The notes: a model not told the origin generated them from the letters alone. A stretch of 64,000 bases of DNA from Halioglobus sp. (GCA_002699145.1 PABK01000006.1:1-64000), one strand, 5' to 3'; counted from the stretch's first letter, positions 37,507-46,014 are shown. Translations and numbers: made by a program.

Positions 37507-37980
37507 ATGCCTGATAACGACATAGTCGAGCTGTTTGCCATCGAGGCGATCAAATCGCTGAAGCACCGCTACATTCGCGCCATGATCACTGCCGACTGGG
37601 CGCTGTTCGAGGATTGCCTGACAACTGACGTAAAAACCCAATACTCCGACGGCGCATACACGTTCTCCGATCGTGAATCGGTCGTCAAGTTCCTGCGCAG
37701 CACACACGATCCGGCAGGAACCAGCGCTCTCGGCTACTGGCATGTCACCATGCCGGAAATTTCCCTTACAGGAGAAGACGAGGCGGATGGCACCTGGGCC
37801 ATGTACCACTTTTTTCTCGATCGGTCCCACAATCGACAACTCGAAATGTTTGCTTACTACCATGACAGGTACCGGCGCGAGAACGGGCACTGGAAAATCT
37901 GCGAGACTGGCTACACAAGAGTGCTGGAACAGCAACTGGACCGCAATACCGTATCCGGTTACGAGGTGCTGATACCGTGA
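37507..37980 (+). CDS. SnoaL/NTF2-like protein resembling bile-acid 7-alpha-dehydratase (BaiE-like)
   Basis: 157 residues with the alpha+beta-barrel cone fold (SnoaL_4 type). The order of motifs is close to what I recall of Clostridium scindens BaiE: EAIKSLKHRYIR near residue 13-24, a YSDG block near 46, WHVTMPEI at 78-85, a WAMYHFFLDR strand at 97-106 and GHWKICETGYTRVLE near 132. Tyr22, His79 and Asp105 fall where BaiE has its Tyr30, His83 and Asp106. BaiE's Asp35 has no equivalent at that exact position. A dehydratase or isomerase role on a polycyclic substrate is inferred. Second gene of an SDR-SnoaL-LLM operon. Confidence 0.72.
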   Translation: MPDNDIVELFAIEAIKSLKHRYIRAMITADWALFEDCLTTDVKTQYSDGAYTFSDRESVVKFLRSTHDPAGTSALGYWHVTMPEISLTGEDEADGTWAMYHFFLDRSHNRQLEMFAYYHDRYRRENGHWKICETGYTRVLEQQLDRNTVSGYEVLIP

Positions 37981-38032
37981 ATGCTAACAGCGCCCGGCAA
38001 CCGTTCACTCCCGGCTACAGTATAAACAACAG

Positions 38033-38941
38033 ATGACCGAGATCAGCCTGTCTCTGTATGGCCTGGACAGGCTATGCGGAAATCGCATCGAGCCGGTACT
38101 GGACATTGTCAGGGAGATCGACGCGTCCTCGGTCGACACGCTGATTGTCACGGACCACGTGGTCATGGGTGAGCACACTGAAGCCTACCCCTATGGCGAC
38201 TTCCCCACCCCGCCCGACACCCCCTGGTGGGAGCCGATGATCCTGCTTGCGCACATCGCGGCTATCAGCCGCCGCGTACAGTTAGGCACTGGTATCTTGA
38301 TCGCGCCCCTGCGCCCCCCTGCCCTCCTGGCCAAGCAATGCACCACGCTCGACCAGCTGTGCGGTGGAAGACTTGTGCTCGGCGTAGGCTCAGGCTGGCA
38401 ACGTGAAGAATTTCAGGCCTGCAACGTCTCTTTCGCAAACAGGTTTCAATTGATGCGCGAGCAGTTACGAGCATGCCGCGCGATGTGGAACGATTCGCCG
38501 GCCACGCATCACTCCAAACATGTCAACTTCGACCGAATCTACTGCCGACCCGGGCCCTGTAGTGAACGGCGAATTCCACTTTGGTTCGGCCTAAAGGCGA
38601 CTCAACGCAACGCGCAGTTTATCGCCGAGGTGGGAGATGGGTGGTTACCGATTATCAATACGCCGGAGACAGAACTGGAACGCTCCATCACCTTGCTGCG
38701 CCACAGTTACGACGTAGCGGGGCGCGACCCATCGAGCCTGCGGGTCAAAGTCAGCATGATCCCCCGCCGGCGCGACGAGGGAATGCCAGACCTGGACGTG
38801 ACTGTGAAAGACATGCGCCGCCTACAGGCTCTTGGCGTCACGGACTTCGAATTCAACTCGTCCATGTTTGTGCAGGCGCCCGAGGATGTGCCCTCGCTCC
38901 TCTCCTGGCTGGATGCGGTGCGCGCCGCGATCAACGCGTGA
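38033..38941 (+). CDS. LLM class flavin-dependent oxidoreductase
   Basis: 302 residues of the luciferase-like fold, with SVDTLIVTDHVVMGEHTEAYPYGDFP, RRVQLGTGILIAPLRPPALLAKQCTTLDQLCGGRLVLGVGSGWQREEFQACN and a GLKATQRNAQFIAEVGDGW segment. It is related to, but clearly different from, the protein at 32110-32985. Last gene of the plus-strand operon; it is convergent with the SRPBCC gene, with an 8-base gap. Having two such enzymes in one cluster suggests two oxygenation or F420/FMN redox steps. Confidence 0.82.
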   Translation: MTEISLSLYGLDRLCGNRIEPVLDIVREIDASSVDTLIVTDHVVMGEHTEAYPYGDFPTPPDTPWWEPMILLAHIAAISRRVQLGTGILIAPLRPPALLAKQCTTLDQLCGGRLVLGVGSGWQREEFQACNVSFANRFQLMREQLRACRAMWNDSPATHHSKHVNFDRIYCRPGPCSERRIPLWFGLKATQRNAQFIAEVGDGWLPIINTPETELERSITLLRHSYDVAGRDPSSLRVKVSMIPRRRDEGMPDLDVTVKDMRRLQALGVTDFEFNSSMFVQAPEDVPSLLSWLDAVRAAINA

Positions 38942-38949
38942 AGCGGCGC

Positions 38950-39384
38950 TTAGGCGTCCAGGTGTAATTCGATCCAGCCGGCGATTTGCCGGTATACAGC
39001 AAGCATGATCTCGCGGGCCTCCTCCGGCGAGGCCCCTCGCGGCCGAAAAGTGCCATGCCAGGTTACTCGGCACGTCGAAGGTCCCTCCATTGAGAGACTC
39101 ACCTCTGCGCGGTAATCGGCAACAGGGTATGGAAGATCGCCGCTTACGACGTAGCCATAATGGTGCGCACCGGGTTCCTTGAAGGCCAGCTCCTCGCGCA
39201 CGGCGCCGACACCTGGCAGAGCGATAGTCCTGGACATGCCGACGCCCGTACCTTGCGTCGTCACATTGAGATCGCCGGGAATCCAGTGCAGGTCGCCAAA
39301 GTTATCCAGCAATCGCCACACTGTATCGAGCGGCAGAGCCAGGTCGTGACTATAGACGGCTTCCACCGCTTCCAGCGCGCTCAT
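38950..39384 (-). CDS. SRPBCC (polyketide cyclase/START-like) protein
   Basis: 144 residues: AVYSHDLALPLDTVWRLLDNFGDLHWIPGDLNVTTQG... and YRAEVSLSMEGPSTCRVTWHGTFRPRG, ending in a long C-terminal helix, as in polyketide_cyc2/SRPBCC proteins that hold hydrophobic ligands. It is the last gene of a minus-strand operon and overlaps the preceding VOC gene by four bases (ATGA). A binding or cyclase-type role is possible; nothing more specific can be read. Confidence 0.75.
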   Translation of the reverse strand: MSALEAVEAVYSHDLALPLDTVWRLLDNFGDLHWIPGDLNVTTQGTGVGMSRTIALPGVGAVREELAFKEPGAHHYGYVVSGDLPYPVADYRAEVSLSMEGPSTCRVTWHGTFRPRGASPEEAREIMLAVYRQIAGWIELHLDA

Positions 39385-39863
39385 CGCAGGTGTGACGGAA
39401 TCCAGCCACCCTCGCTACGATGGTCGGTGATCACTTCGATGAGCTGCCCATCCGGGTCACGTACATAGGTCGCGTGGCTAAATGCAGCGCGCGCACCGCT
39501 CAGCTCGGGGAGGATAGTCTCCTCCAGCACCTCTCCTCCATACTGCACGACCCGCCTGCGCACCTCGGCCACGTCTTCTACCCGCATGTTAAGGTGAGTA
39601 AGCCCAGGCTCATTCAGTGCCCGCTCACGAAATGGCTTCATGCCGGGATCGAGATTCTGCATCAGTTCCAGCGTGAAACCGCTCTTGACGAGCATCATGA
39701 CCCTGACGCGACAGGGGAGTGGGAGCCGCATCAGGGTGGCGGTATCCTCTCCCTCCACATCGATCGTTGTGTCGAGGCTGAATCCAAATACCTCTTCATA
39801 GAAAAGTCGGGACCGTTCCAGATCGGTGACCGACAGCCCGATATGACTCCAGTGAATCTCCAC
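39381..39863 (-). CDS. VOC family protein with intact metal site (glyoxalase/dioxygenase-like)
   Basis: 160 residues. The four expected metal ligands are all present: His in WSHIGLSV at residue 7, Glu in FTLELMQ, His in LTHLNMRV and Glu in LIEVITDH. That makes it a functional-looking metal VOC enzyme, unlike the two VOC genes at 30-31 kb. Possible reactions are lyase, isomerase, epimerase or extradiol dioxygenase. It is nine bases downstream of the SDR gene in a four-gene operon (flavoprotein, SDR, VOC, SRPBCC). Confidence 0.82.
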   Translation of the reverse strand: MEIHWSHIGLSVTDLERSRLFYEEVFGFSLDTTIDVEGEDTATLMRLPLPCRVRVMMLVKSGFTLELMQNLDPGMKPFRERALNEPGLTHLNMRVEDVAEVRRRVVQYGGEVLEETILPELSGARAAFSHATYVRDPDGQLIEVITDHRSEGGWIPSHLR

Positions 39864-39872
39864 GCCCTTCTC

Positions 39873-40661
39873 CTAGTGTGGCAGGTAATCGCCGCCATTC
39901 ACATCCAGATTCGCTCCAGTTACCGCACTGGCGTAATCAGACGCCATGAACAGTGCGGCGCCGGCGCACTCCTCGTCCGTTGGAATTCTACGCAGTGAGA
40001 TGCGTTGCGCGATTTCCGCCTCCACTTCCTCTCGGGGGATACCGCGTTCAGAAGCCTGGTGTTCAAGAAAGGCGACAACATTGGGGCCATGCATCCAGCC
40101 CATAAACAGGGAGTTGACCCTGATGCCGTACTGTCCTAACTCCAGCGCGAGGTGCGAGGATGCGCTGCCGAGCGCAGCCTTGGACGCCGCGTAGCCGGCG
40201 TTATACATCATGGGCTTGTGTACCACCATGGTGTTGATCATGACAATTGATCCTGAACCCTGCTCCTTCATGGCGCCGATCACGGACTGTGTGATATGCA
40301 TACTACCGACAAGGTTGGTATTGACCGTGTCGATCCAGTCGTCCATGTCGGCGTGCTCAATAGGCCCCATGCTACCACCGCTGTAGGCATTGTTGATCAG
40401 CACGTCGATGCGGCCGAACTCGTCGATTGTTTGTTGCGCCAGCCGTTCGCACTGGCCACGGTCACGAATGTCGGTCTGAACCAATAGCAGGCGGGCGTCC
40501 GGCGTGACGTCGAGCACGTGCTGGCGCGCTCTTTCAAGTCCCTCCTCGCCGCGGGCTGCCAGCACCACCGCGGCGCCTTCCGCCGCCGAACGTGCAGCCA
40601 GATGCTGGCCGAGACCTGGCCCTATGCCGGAAACGATAACAATCTTGTCTTGAAGCAGCAT
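39873..40661 (-). CDS. Short-chain dehydrogenase/reductase
   Basis: 262 residues. The glycine motif is SGIGPGLGQH, in place of the classical TGxxxGIG, a variation seen in a subset of SDRs. NNAYSGG replaces the NNAG motif. The catalytic YAASK is intact and the C-terminus reads TGANLDVNGGDYLPH. An alanine-arginine pair after strand two (LAARGE) suggests NADP use. It is the second gene of the minus-strand operon, 31 bases after the flavoprotein gene. Confidence 0.82.
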   Translation of the reverse strand: MLLQDKIVIVSGIGPGLGQHLAARSAAEGAAVVLAARGEEGLERARQHVLDVTPDARLLLVQTDIRDRGQCERLAQQTIDEFGRIDVLINNAYSGGSMGPIEHADMDDWIDTVNTNLVGSMHITQSVIGAMKEQGSGSIVMINTMVVHKPMMYNAGYAASKAALGSASSHLALELGQYGIRVNSLFMGWMHGPNVVAFLEHQASERGIPREEVEAEIAQRISLRRIPTDEECAGAALFMASDYASAVTGANLDVNGGDYLPH

Positions 40662-40691
40662 GATGTTCCTCTTCGTGTATCAAGTAATGGC

Positions 40692-42821
40692 CTAGACGGT
40701 GCGCCCGGCCTCGAAGCCCTGTGAGATGGCACCGGGGATATAGCCGACGTCGTTACAATCACCCGCCAGGGTAACGTCGAAGCCGGCTTCACGAATCGTC
40801 TCCGCCAGCGGTGAACCAGCTGTCACCCCGACACAAAGGATCACGGTGTCGACCTGGATCGTCCGCTCCTGTGTACCATTGAAGGTATGCGTTAGACGCC
40901 CTTCCGCGATTCGCAGTACCTGGGTATTTCCTAGCAGCTTGACGCCCAGCTGGCGGATATCGTGGAGATTGCGCCACCGACGGACCAGTGAAAGCTCTTT
41001 GCCAAACACTGAACCAGATTCGAGAATCGTGACGTTGCGACCGCGCTGTGCAAGAAACTCCGCGAGTTCCACAGCGACGAGTCCGCCACCTACCAGCGCC
41101 ACGTTCTTGCCCAGTGGCATCCAGACACGGGTAAAAAGCCGCAGGAACGCACTATTGGCCGTCAGGCCGCTCAAGTGGCCCATGCGCATCATAAGGCGGG
41201 TAAGGGGGTTGGTCCGCTGCAACAGGCGCGGTGTAACATTCCCGGTCATCATATCGCGAATATCGTCACCATCCAGCACATGTGGCAGGTCCACCCCGGG
41301 GATTGGCGGCAGCTCTCGGCCAGCACCCGTTGCCACGATCACAGCGTCTGCGGATATCCTGCGCAACATGTCCGCGGTCACCTCCTTTCCATAACGGACG
41401 GCGACGGCATGCTTACGCAGTTGCGCGGACAGGTAACGCACCAGCGGACCGTTCTCGGGATAGGAGACGGCCGAGAAGCCAGTCGTTCCTCCGAGCCTGG
41501 CGTTTTTCTCGAAAAGCGTCACGCTATGTCCCCGAGAAGCGGCTACTCTGGCTGCTTCCATCCCCGCGGGACCGCCACCGATCACCGCCACTCTTTTCGG
41601 TTGCCCGGCTTGCTCGAGAGCAACCGCATGCTCGTTCCCGGTGAGCGGATTTACCGCACAGCAGATACTCTCACGCCTGAAAATTCGTGAAATACAGGTG
41701 TAGCAGTAGATGCAGGGGCGGATATCCTGTGTCCGACCTTCGCGTAGCTTGTTAGGAAGCTCCGGGTCCGCAAGCAGCTTTCTAGCCATAGCGACGAAAT
41801 CGATGCTGCCTTCGTCGATAAGAGCCCTGGCTCTCTCCGGTTCCAGACGCCCAACGCCAATGACGGGAATATCCAGTACAGAGCGGATTCTGGCCGCGTA
41901 GGGAATAAAACTTTCCGGCGTGTGCGTGGCGTGGGCTGTAGAGTAGCTCACACCGCGGCTGGCATCGGCATAGGCGGAGCAGTGAATCGCGTCCGCGCCG
42001 GCCTCCTGTGCCAGTTGCGCCGTGACACATGCGTCCTCCACCGAGATGCCGCCAGTCGTGAGAAATTCCGTAGAATCCAGGCGGCACCATACGGGATAGT
42101 CCCGCCCGATTTCCTCCTTGATCGCCCGGATGATCTGCACCAGCAGCCGCGAGCGGTTCTCGATACTGCCGCCATACTCGTCCGTGCGACAGTTAACCGA
42201 GGGGTTCAGGAAATTGGAAATCAGGTAACCATGCCCGGCGTGGATTTCTACGCCATCGATTCCGGACTCACGCGCCCTGCCAGCGGCCGAGACGAAGTGG
42301 GAGATTACCCATTCAATATCGCTGGCCTCCGCGACCCGGTATGAAACGGACGCTCCGGGCCGCATGTAAGGCTCGGACATCAGCCCGATTTCCTCTGGCT
42401 GACAGTCTCCCGCCATGTCAGCATCTTTCGCGGCCGGCTCCGAGGGACACAACAGCGGTCGACCATCACCACAGTCGTCCACTGCGCCGAGCCCTGCGTG
42501 TTGCAACTGCAGCGCAATTCGGCTGCCGTGCTTGTGAACGCGACTCGCCAGTTCCGTGAGCCCGGGAATAAACCTGTCTTCTGAAACCGCGACGTGCCGC
42601 GGGTTTGCCGCTCCGGACGGCCAGGCCACCGCTACCGATCCCATGGTCACCATCGCAGCCCCGCCCGCGGCACGCGCTTCGTAGTAGGCCTGGATACGGT
42701 CACCGCAGAATCCACCCTCTTCCGCAAGGTTGGAACCCATGGGGCTCATGATAATGCGATTACGCAGTTCCAGTTTGCCGATCCGGCCAGGCCTGAAGAG
42801 ACTCTCGAAACGCCGACGCAT
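40692..42821 (-). CDS. OYE-like NADH:flavin oxidoreductase fused to FAD/NAD domain (BaiCD/2,4-dienoyl-CoA reductase type)
   Basis: 709 residues. An N-terminal FMN TIM barrel (1-370: FRPGRIGKLELRNRIIMSPMGSN, HAGHGYLISNFLNPSVNCRTDEYGGSIENRSRL) is followed by a [4Fe-4S] cysteine cluster (RPCIYCYTCI...ICCAVNP, about 385-405) and a C-terminal FAD/NAD(P) part with GGGPAGMEAARVAASRGH and GGGLVAVELAEFLAQRG. This is the architecture of 2,4-dienoyl-CoA reductase, trimethylamine dehydrogenase and the bile-acid enzymes BaiCD/BaiH. It probably reduces or oxidises an enone C=C in the catabolic cluster. First gene of a four-gene operon. Confidence 0.85.
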   Translation of the reverse strand: MRRRFESLFRPGRIGKLELRNRIIMSPMGSNLAEEGGFCGDRIQAYYEARAAGGAAMVTMGSVAVAWPSGAANPRHVAVSEDRFIPGLTELASRVHKHGSRIALQLQHAGLGAVDDCGDGRPLLCPSEPAAKDADMAGDCQPEEIGLMSEPYMRPGASVSYRVAEASDIEWVISHFVSAAGRARESGIDGVEIHAGHGYLISNFLNPSVNCRTDEYGGSIENRSRLLVQIIRAIKEEIGRDYPVWCRLDSTEFLTTGGISVEDACVTAQLAQEAGADAIHCSAYADASRGVSYSTAHATHTPESFIPYAARIRSVLDIPVIGVGRLEPERARALIDEGSIDFVAMARKLLADPELPNKLREGRTQDIRPCIYCYTCISRIFRRESICCAVNPLTGNEHAVALEQAGQPKRVAVIGGGPAGMEAARVAASRGHSVTLFEKNARLGGTTGFSAVSYPENGPLVRYLSAQLRKHAVAVRYGKEVTADMLRRISADAVIVATGAGRELPPIPGVDLPHVLDGDDIRDMMTGNVTPRLLQRTNPLTRLMMRMGHLSGLTANSAFLRLFTRVWMPLGKNVALVGGGLVAVELAEFLAQRGRNVTILESGSVFGKELSLVRRWRNLHDIRQLGVKLLGNTQVLRIAEGRLTHTFNGTQERTIQVDTVILCVGVTAGSPLAETIREAGFDVTLAGDCNDVGYIPGAISQGFEAGRTV

Positions 42822-43241
42822 GTTCCATCCTCAGTTAGACGAGGAGTCACATCATGAGCCAGCGCCGCGCTCACAACTTCATTCAATTCAATGATTTTTC
42901 ACCGCGAAGCCACGGGGTAGTAGGTAACTCTCCGTATGTTCTCTCGCAGGATTTACTGCCGCAGGTTGCTGCACAACGTATGCATGATTCCAGCCAGCTT
43001 TATAAGGAATGATCATAGCTCTGGTAAGGAAGCCCCATACTTGTCCCTTGCCTGCAAGGAACGCTCATTCGCAGAGGCTCGCCCCCCAAAAAAAACTGTG
43101 AACTAGTTTTCACCCAAACAATTTCCCCCCGTTCATCCCCCCCCAGCTACCGCTCATCCCCCGCCCCGCTTGCGCTGCACAGCCGACCCGTTAGCATATC
43201 CACCCAAAGCGCATAATTTCACGGAATAGAAGGCGGACCCG
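42822..43241. other. 420-base gap between the accessory block and the pilin operon
   Basis: No gene. This is the right edge of the low-GC block. It contains homopolymer-rich sequence (six C followed by eight A at 43082-43095; runs of C to about 43160) and a dyad AAAACT/AGTTTT at 43092-43110. No copy of the ssrA 3' end was found that would mark an attachment site. A promoter for the pilin operon must lie here, but no clear -35/-10 pair or sigma-54 element can be picked out. Confidence 0.45.
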
Positions 43242-43835
43242 GTGCGAAACACGATCAGGAATGGCAGCGCCCCCCTTGGCCTGACGCTCATTGAACTGAT
43301 GGCCGTGCTGGCCATCATGACCGCATTGCTGACCATGGGCATTCCCCTGTTCCAGGCGACCGTCAAGAACAACCGCCTGCAGGCCGAGACGCTGGCGCTG
43401 CGGGCCATACTCACCAATGCCCGCACCGAGGCGCTGGCGCGGCGCATGCCGGTGACGGTGTGCGAGAGCGCCGATGGCGAGAGCTGCGCCACGGATGCGG
43501 CTACCTGGAGCACCGGCTACATCGCCTTTGCCGACCAGGACAACGACCGCGTGGTCGACGACAGTGAGGACGTGTTCCTGGTGCGCAGCGTGGACGCCCC
43601 CGGCATCACCCTGGCCTTCGACGGCAGCGGCAGCGACAGCCACCTGCGCTTCAGCCCGCGCGGCGATAGCCTGAATTTCAGCGGCACCTTCATCCTCTGC
43701 GACAACCGCGGCGACAGGGAGGCGCGGGGACTGCTGCTGGCCAACTCGGGCGCCGTGACGGTGGCGACCGACAGGGACAGTCCGGCCAACGATATTATCG
43801 ACGACCTGGGAGGCGACGATGTCAGCTGTCCGTAA
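43242..43835 (+). CDS. fimT: GspH/FimT family pseudopilin
   Basis: 197-residue minor pilin of the type IV pilus. A class III signal is at the N-terminus: cleavage after Gly13 in PLG^LTLIELMAVLAI, with Glu5 of the mature protein present and a hydrophobic helix of about 20 residues. The C-terminal GspH-type domain has CESADGESC and FILCDNRGDREARGLLLANSG. The start is GTG. First gene of an operon fimT-pilV-pilW-pilX-pilY1-pilE with short gaps or overlaps, which primes pilus assembly at the inner membrane. Confidence 0.88.
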   Translation: MRNTIRNGSAPLGLTLIELMAVLAIMTALLTMGIPLFQATVKNNRLQAETLALRAILTNARTEALARRMPVTVCESADGESCATDAATWSTGYIAFADQDNDRVVDDSEDVFLVRSVDAPGITLAFDGSGSDSHLRFSPRGDSLNFSGTFILCDNRGDREARGLLLANSGAVTVATDRDSPANDIIDDLGGDDVSCP

Positions 43836-44442
43836 TACCTGCGGCGCGGGCCGCATGCGCGGCTTCACGCTGATCGAGGTGCTGACCACCTTCGTCATCC
43901 TCTCGGTGGGCGTCCTCGGTGTGGTCACCATGCTGATCGGCTCCAAGAGCTCGCAGCACGAGGCGATCCAGCGCGCTCGCGCGGTCAGCATCGCCGACGC
44001 GATGATGGAGAAGATCCGCGCCAACCCGGCGGGCCTGACCGGCTACGTCACCGGCCTGGGCGACCCGGTGGGCAACGAATCCATCGGCGCCGAACCCGAC
44101 CCGGACTGCGTGGGCGAACAGTGCAGCGCCGCGCAGCTCGCCGCCCACGACCTGTGGTGGTGGGAACAGATGCTCGACGGCGCCGCCGTCACGGTGACCG
44201 TGGACGGCGATACCGACAATGTCGCCGGCCTGCGCGAGCCGCGCGGCTGCATCACCTTCACCTCCTGGGCGGGCAAAGCGCGCACCGGCCAGATCCGCGT
44301 CATGGTGCAGTGGCAGGGGCTGAAGGAGACGCTGGACGACGTCGACGACTCGGACCACGCCTGCGCCGGCGTCGAGGAAAACAGCGACAAGCGGCGGCGC
44401 AGCGTGGTGGTCAGCTCGTTCGTGACCGACTTCAGCGCCTGA
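43819..44442 (+). CDS. pilV: Type IV pilus minor pilin PilV
   Basis: 207 residues. The prepilin signal is MRG^FTLIEVLTTFVILSVGVLGVVTMLIGS, the typical PilV start, followed by AVSIADAMMEKIRANPAGLTGY. GGGAGGCGAC just before the ATG supplies the ribosome-binding site inside the end of fimT; the genes overlap by 17 bases. It forms the minor-pilin tip complex with PilW, PilX and PilE. Confidence 0.9.
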   Translation: MSAVRNTCGAGRMRGFTLIEVLTTFVILSVGVLGVVTMLIGSKSSQHEAIQRARAVSIADAMMEKIRANPAGLTGYVTGLGDPVGNESIGAEPDPDCVGEQCSAAQLAAHDLWWWEQMLDGAAVTVTVDGDTDNVAGLREPRGCITFTSWAGKARTGQIRVMVQWQGLKETLDDVDDSDHACAGVEENSDKRRRSVVVSSFVTDFSA

Positions 44443-44446
44443 ACCG

Positions 44447-45535
44447 ATGAACCGACGGAGAGCAGCGATCTTGAGCGCACAAACCACACGGCAGCAACGC
44501 GGCGTCTCGCTGATCGAGTTCATGGTGGCGATGCTGCTGGGCACGATTCTTATCGGCGGCGCGGTCACGCTCTACCTGGCCTCGCAGCGTTCCTTTGTCA
44601 AGTCGGAGCGCGCCGGTGAACTGGCCGACAACGGCCGCTTCGCGCTGCAACTGATCAACGACACCCTGCGCCACGCGGGCTTCAGCGGCAACGTGCGCCC
44701 GGGCATCGACTTCGACGCCTCCTCCGAGGCCACCGCACCGCCCGGCGACTGCGACGACGGCGCGAGCGTCATGCGCCCCGGGGACTACCTGTACGCGGCG
44801 GACCCTAACGACCCGAGTTTCGTCAACTGCCTGGACGGCGCCGACAACGCCAAGGGCGGCACCGACGTGCTGGTGGTCAAGTCCCTGCAGGCCGCCCCCA
44901 CCTACGACGCCAACCCGGTCGACCCCAACGACCCGGGCACCTCGGGCGCCATCATCGACGGCGTGCTGGACTTCCCGGGGCCGTTGGATACGGCGGAGAC
45001 GACCTACATCATCGCCAACGCCGAGAGCGGCATCATGGTGGACCCCACCGGCACCGCGCCCTCGGTCAACGACTCCTACAACCCCTATTTCGGCGGCACG
45101 GCGTGGCCCTACCAGTACCAGATTTTCTACGTGCGCGATGTGAGCCTGCCCGAACGCCCCTACCCGACGCTGGCGCGCAAGGTGCTGCGCTGGGGCGGCG
45201 GCACGAACGAGATCGGCGAGCCGGAAGACCTGGTGGTCGGCGTGGAGGACGTGCGCTACCGCTTCGGCTGGGACAGCAACGGCGACGGCGAGGTGGATAC
45301 CTTTGGCAGCCACGACGATCTCGCCGCGGGCGACTGGCGCCGCGTACTGACCGTGGAAGCCTTCGTCCTGGTGCGCAGCCTGGACCAGGACCACAACTAC
45401 CAGAACGACAAGTCCTACACGCTGGGCGACGAGATATTCACGCCGGACGGGACGGACGAAAGAAAGTATCACCGCCTGCTGGTGAACAGTTCCATCCTGC
45501 TGCGCAACCCGCAACTTCGCCTGGGAGGTAGCTGA
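44447..45535 (+). CDS. pilW: Type IV pilus assembly protein PilW
   Basis: 362 residues. The prepilin peptidase site is RG^VSLIEFMVAMLLGTILIGG near residue 19, followed by the PilW-type segment SERAGELADNGRFALQLINDTLRHAGFSGN. The long C-terminal domain is Asp/Pro-rich. Its stop shares a base with the pilX start (TGATG-type coupling). A membrane-anchored minor pilin of the tip complex. Confidence 0.92.
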   Translation: MNRRRAAILSAQTTRQQRGVSLIEFMVAMLLGTILIGGAVTLYLASQRSFVKSERAGELADNGRFALQLINDTLRHAGFSGNVRPGIDFDASSEATAPPGDCDDGASVMRPGDYLYAADPNDPSFVNCLDGADNAKGGTDVLVVKSLQAAPTYDANPVDPNDPGTSGAIIDGVLDFPGPLDTAETTYIIANAESGIMVDPTGTAPSVNDSYNPYFGGTAWPYQYQIFYVRDVSLPERPYPTLARKVLRWGGGTNEIGEPEDLVVGVEDVRYRFGWDSNGDGEVDTFGSHDDLAAGDWRRVLTVEAFVLVRSLDQDHNYQNDKSYTLGDEIFTPDGTDERKYHRLLVNSSILLRNPQLRLGGS

Positions 45536-46014
45536 TGACGCATTCAATCACGCAACACCGGCAGCGCGGCGCGGCCCTGGTCGTCGCCCTGCTGTTCCTG
45601 CTGGTGGTCACCATCATCGGCGTGACCGCCTCCTGGAACAGCTCGCTGAGCCTGAAGATGTCCACCAACATGCAGGACCAGTACGACTCGCTGCAATCAG
45701 CCGAAGCCGCGGTATTCGCCACCGTCGCCCTGGCCGGCGACGTGGATGACGACCCGTTCAGGGATCGCGGCGACCGCATCAACCCCTTCGCCGGCGTCGA
45801 CCCGCTGGACTCGCTGAACGACCCCAATTCGGTTACCGCCGAGGTGGTACTGGCGAATGTCAACGCGCAGTGCCCCACCGGCGGCTGGAGCGTCGAGTAC
45901 AAGTGCGACCTGTTCCGCATCGACGCCCTGCACGACAAACCCCGGCGCGCCCGCACCCAGCTGTCACTGGGCGTGGCGCGCCGCCTGAACAAGCAACAGG
46001 CGGGAGAATTCTGA
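45535..46014 (+). CDS. pilX: Type IV pilus assembly protein PilX
   Basis: 159 residues with RG^AALVVALLFLLVVTIIGVTASWNSSLSLKMSTNMQDQYDSLQSAEAA, the PilX signature. Position five of the mature chain is not Glu, as is normal for PilX and GspK-like subunits that sit at the pilus tip. It is coupled to pilW upstream and to pilY1 downstream through overlapping stop/start codons. Confidence 0.9.
   Translation: MTHSITQHRQRGAALVVALLFLLVVTIIGVTASWNSSLSLKMSTNMQDQYDSLQSAEAAVFATVALAGDVDDDPFRDRGDRINPFAGVDPLDSLNDPNSVTAEVVLANVNAQCPTGGWSVEYKCDLFRIDALHDKPRRARTQLSLGVARRLNKQQAGEF

Noticed and set aside
42822-43241. Duplicate ssrA 3' end marking an island attachment site
   Set aside because: No stretch resembling GGTTCAACTCCCGCC or CTCCACCA was found; a boundary by homologous insertion cannot be excluded.
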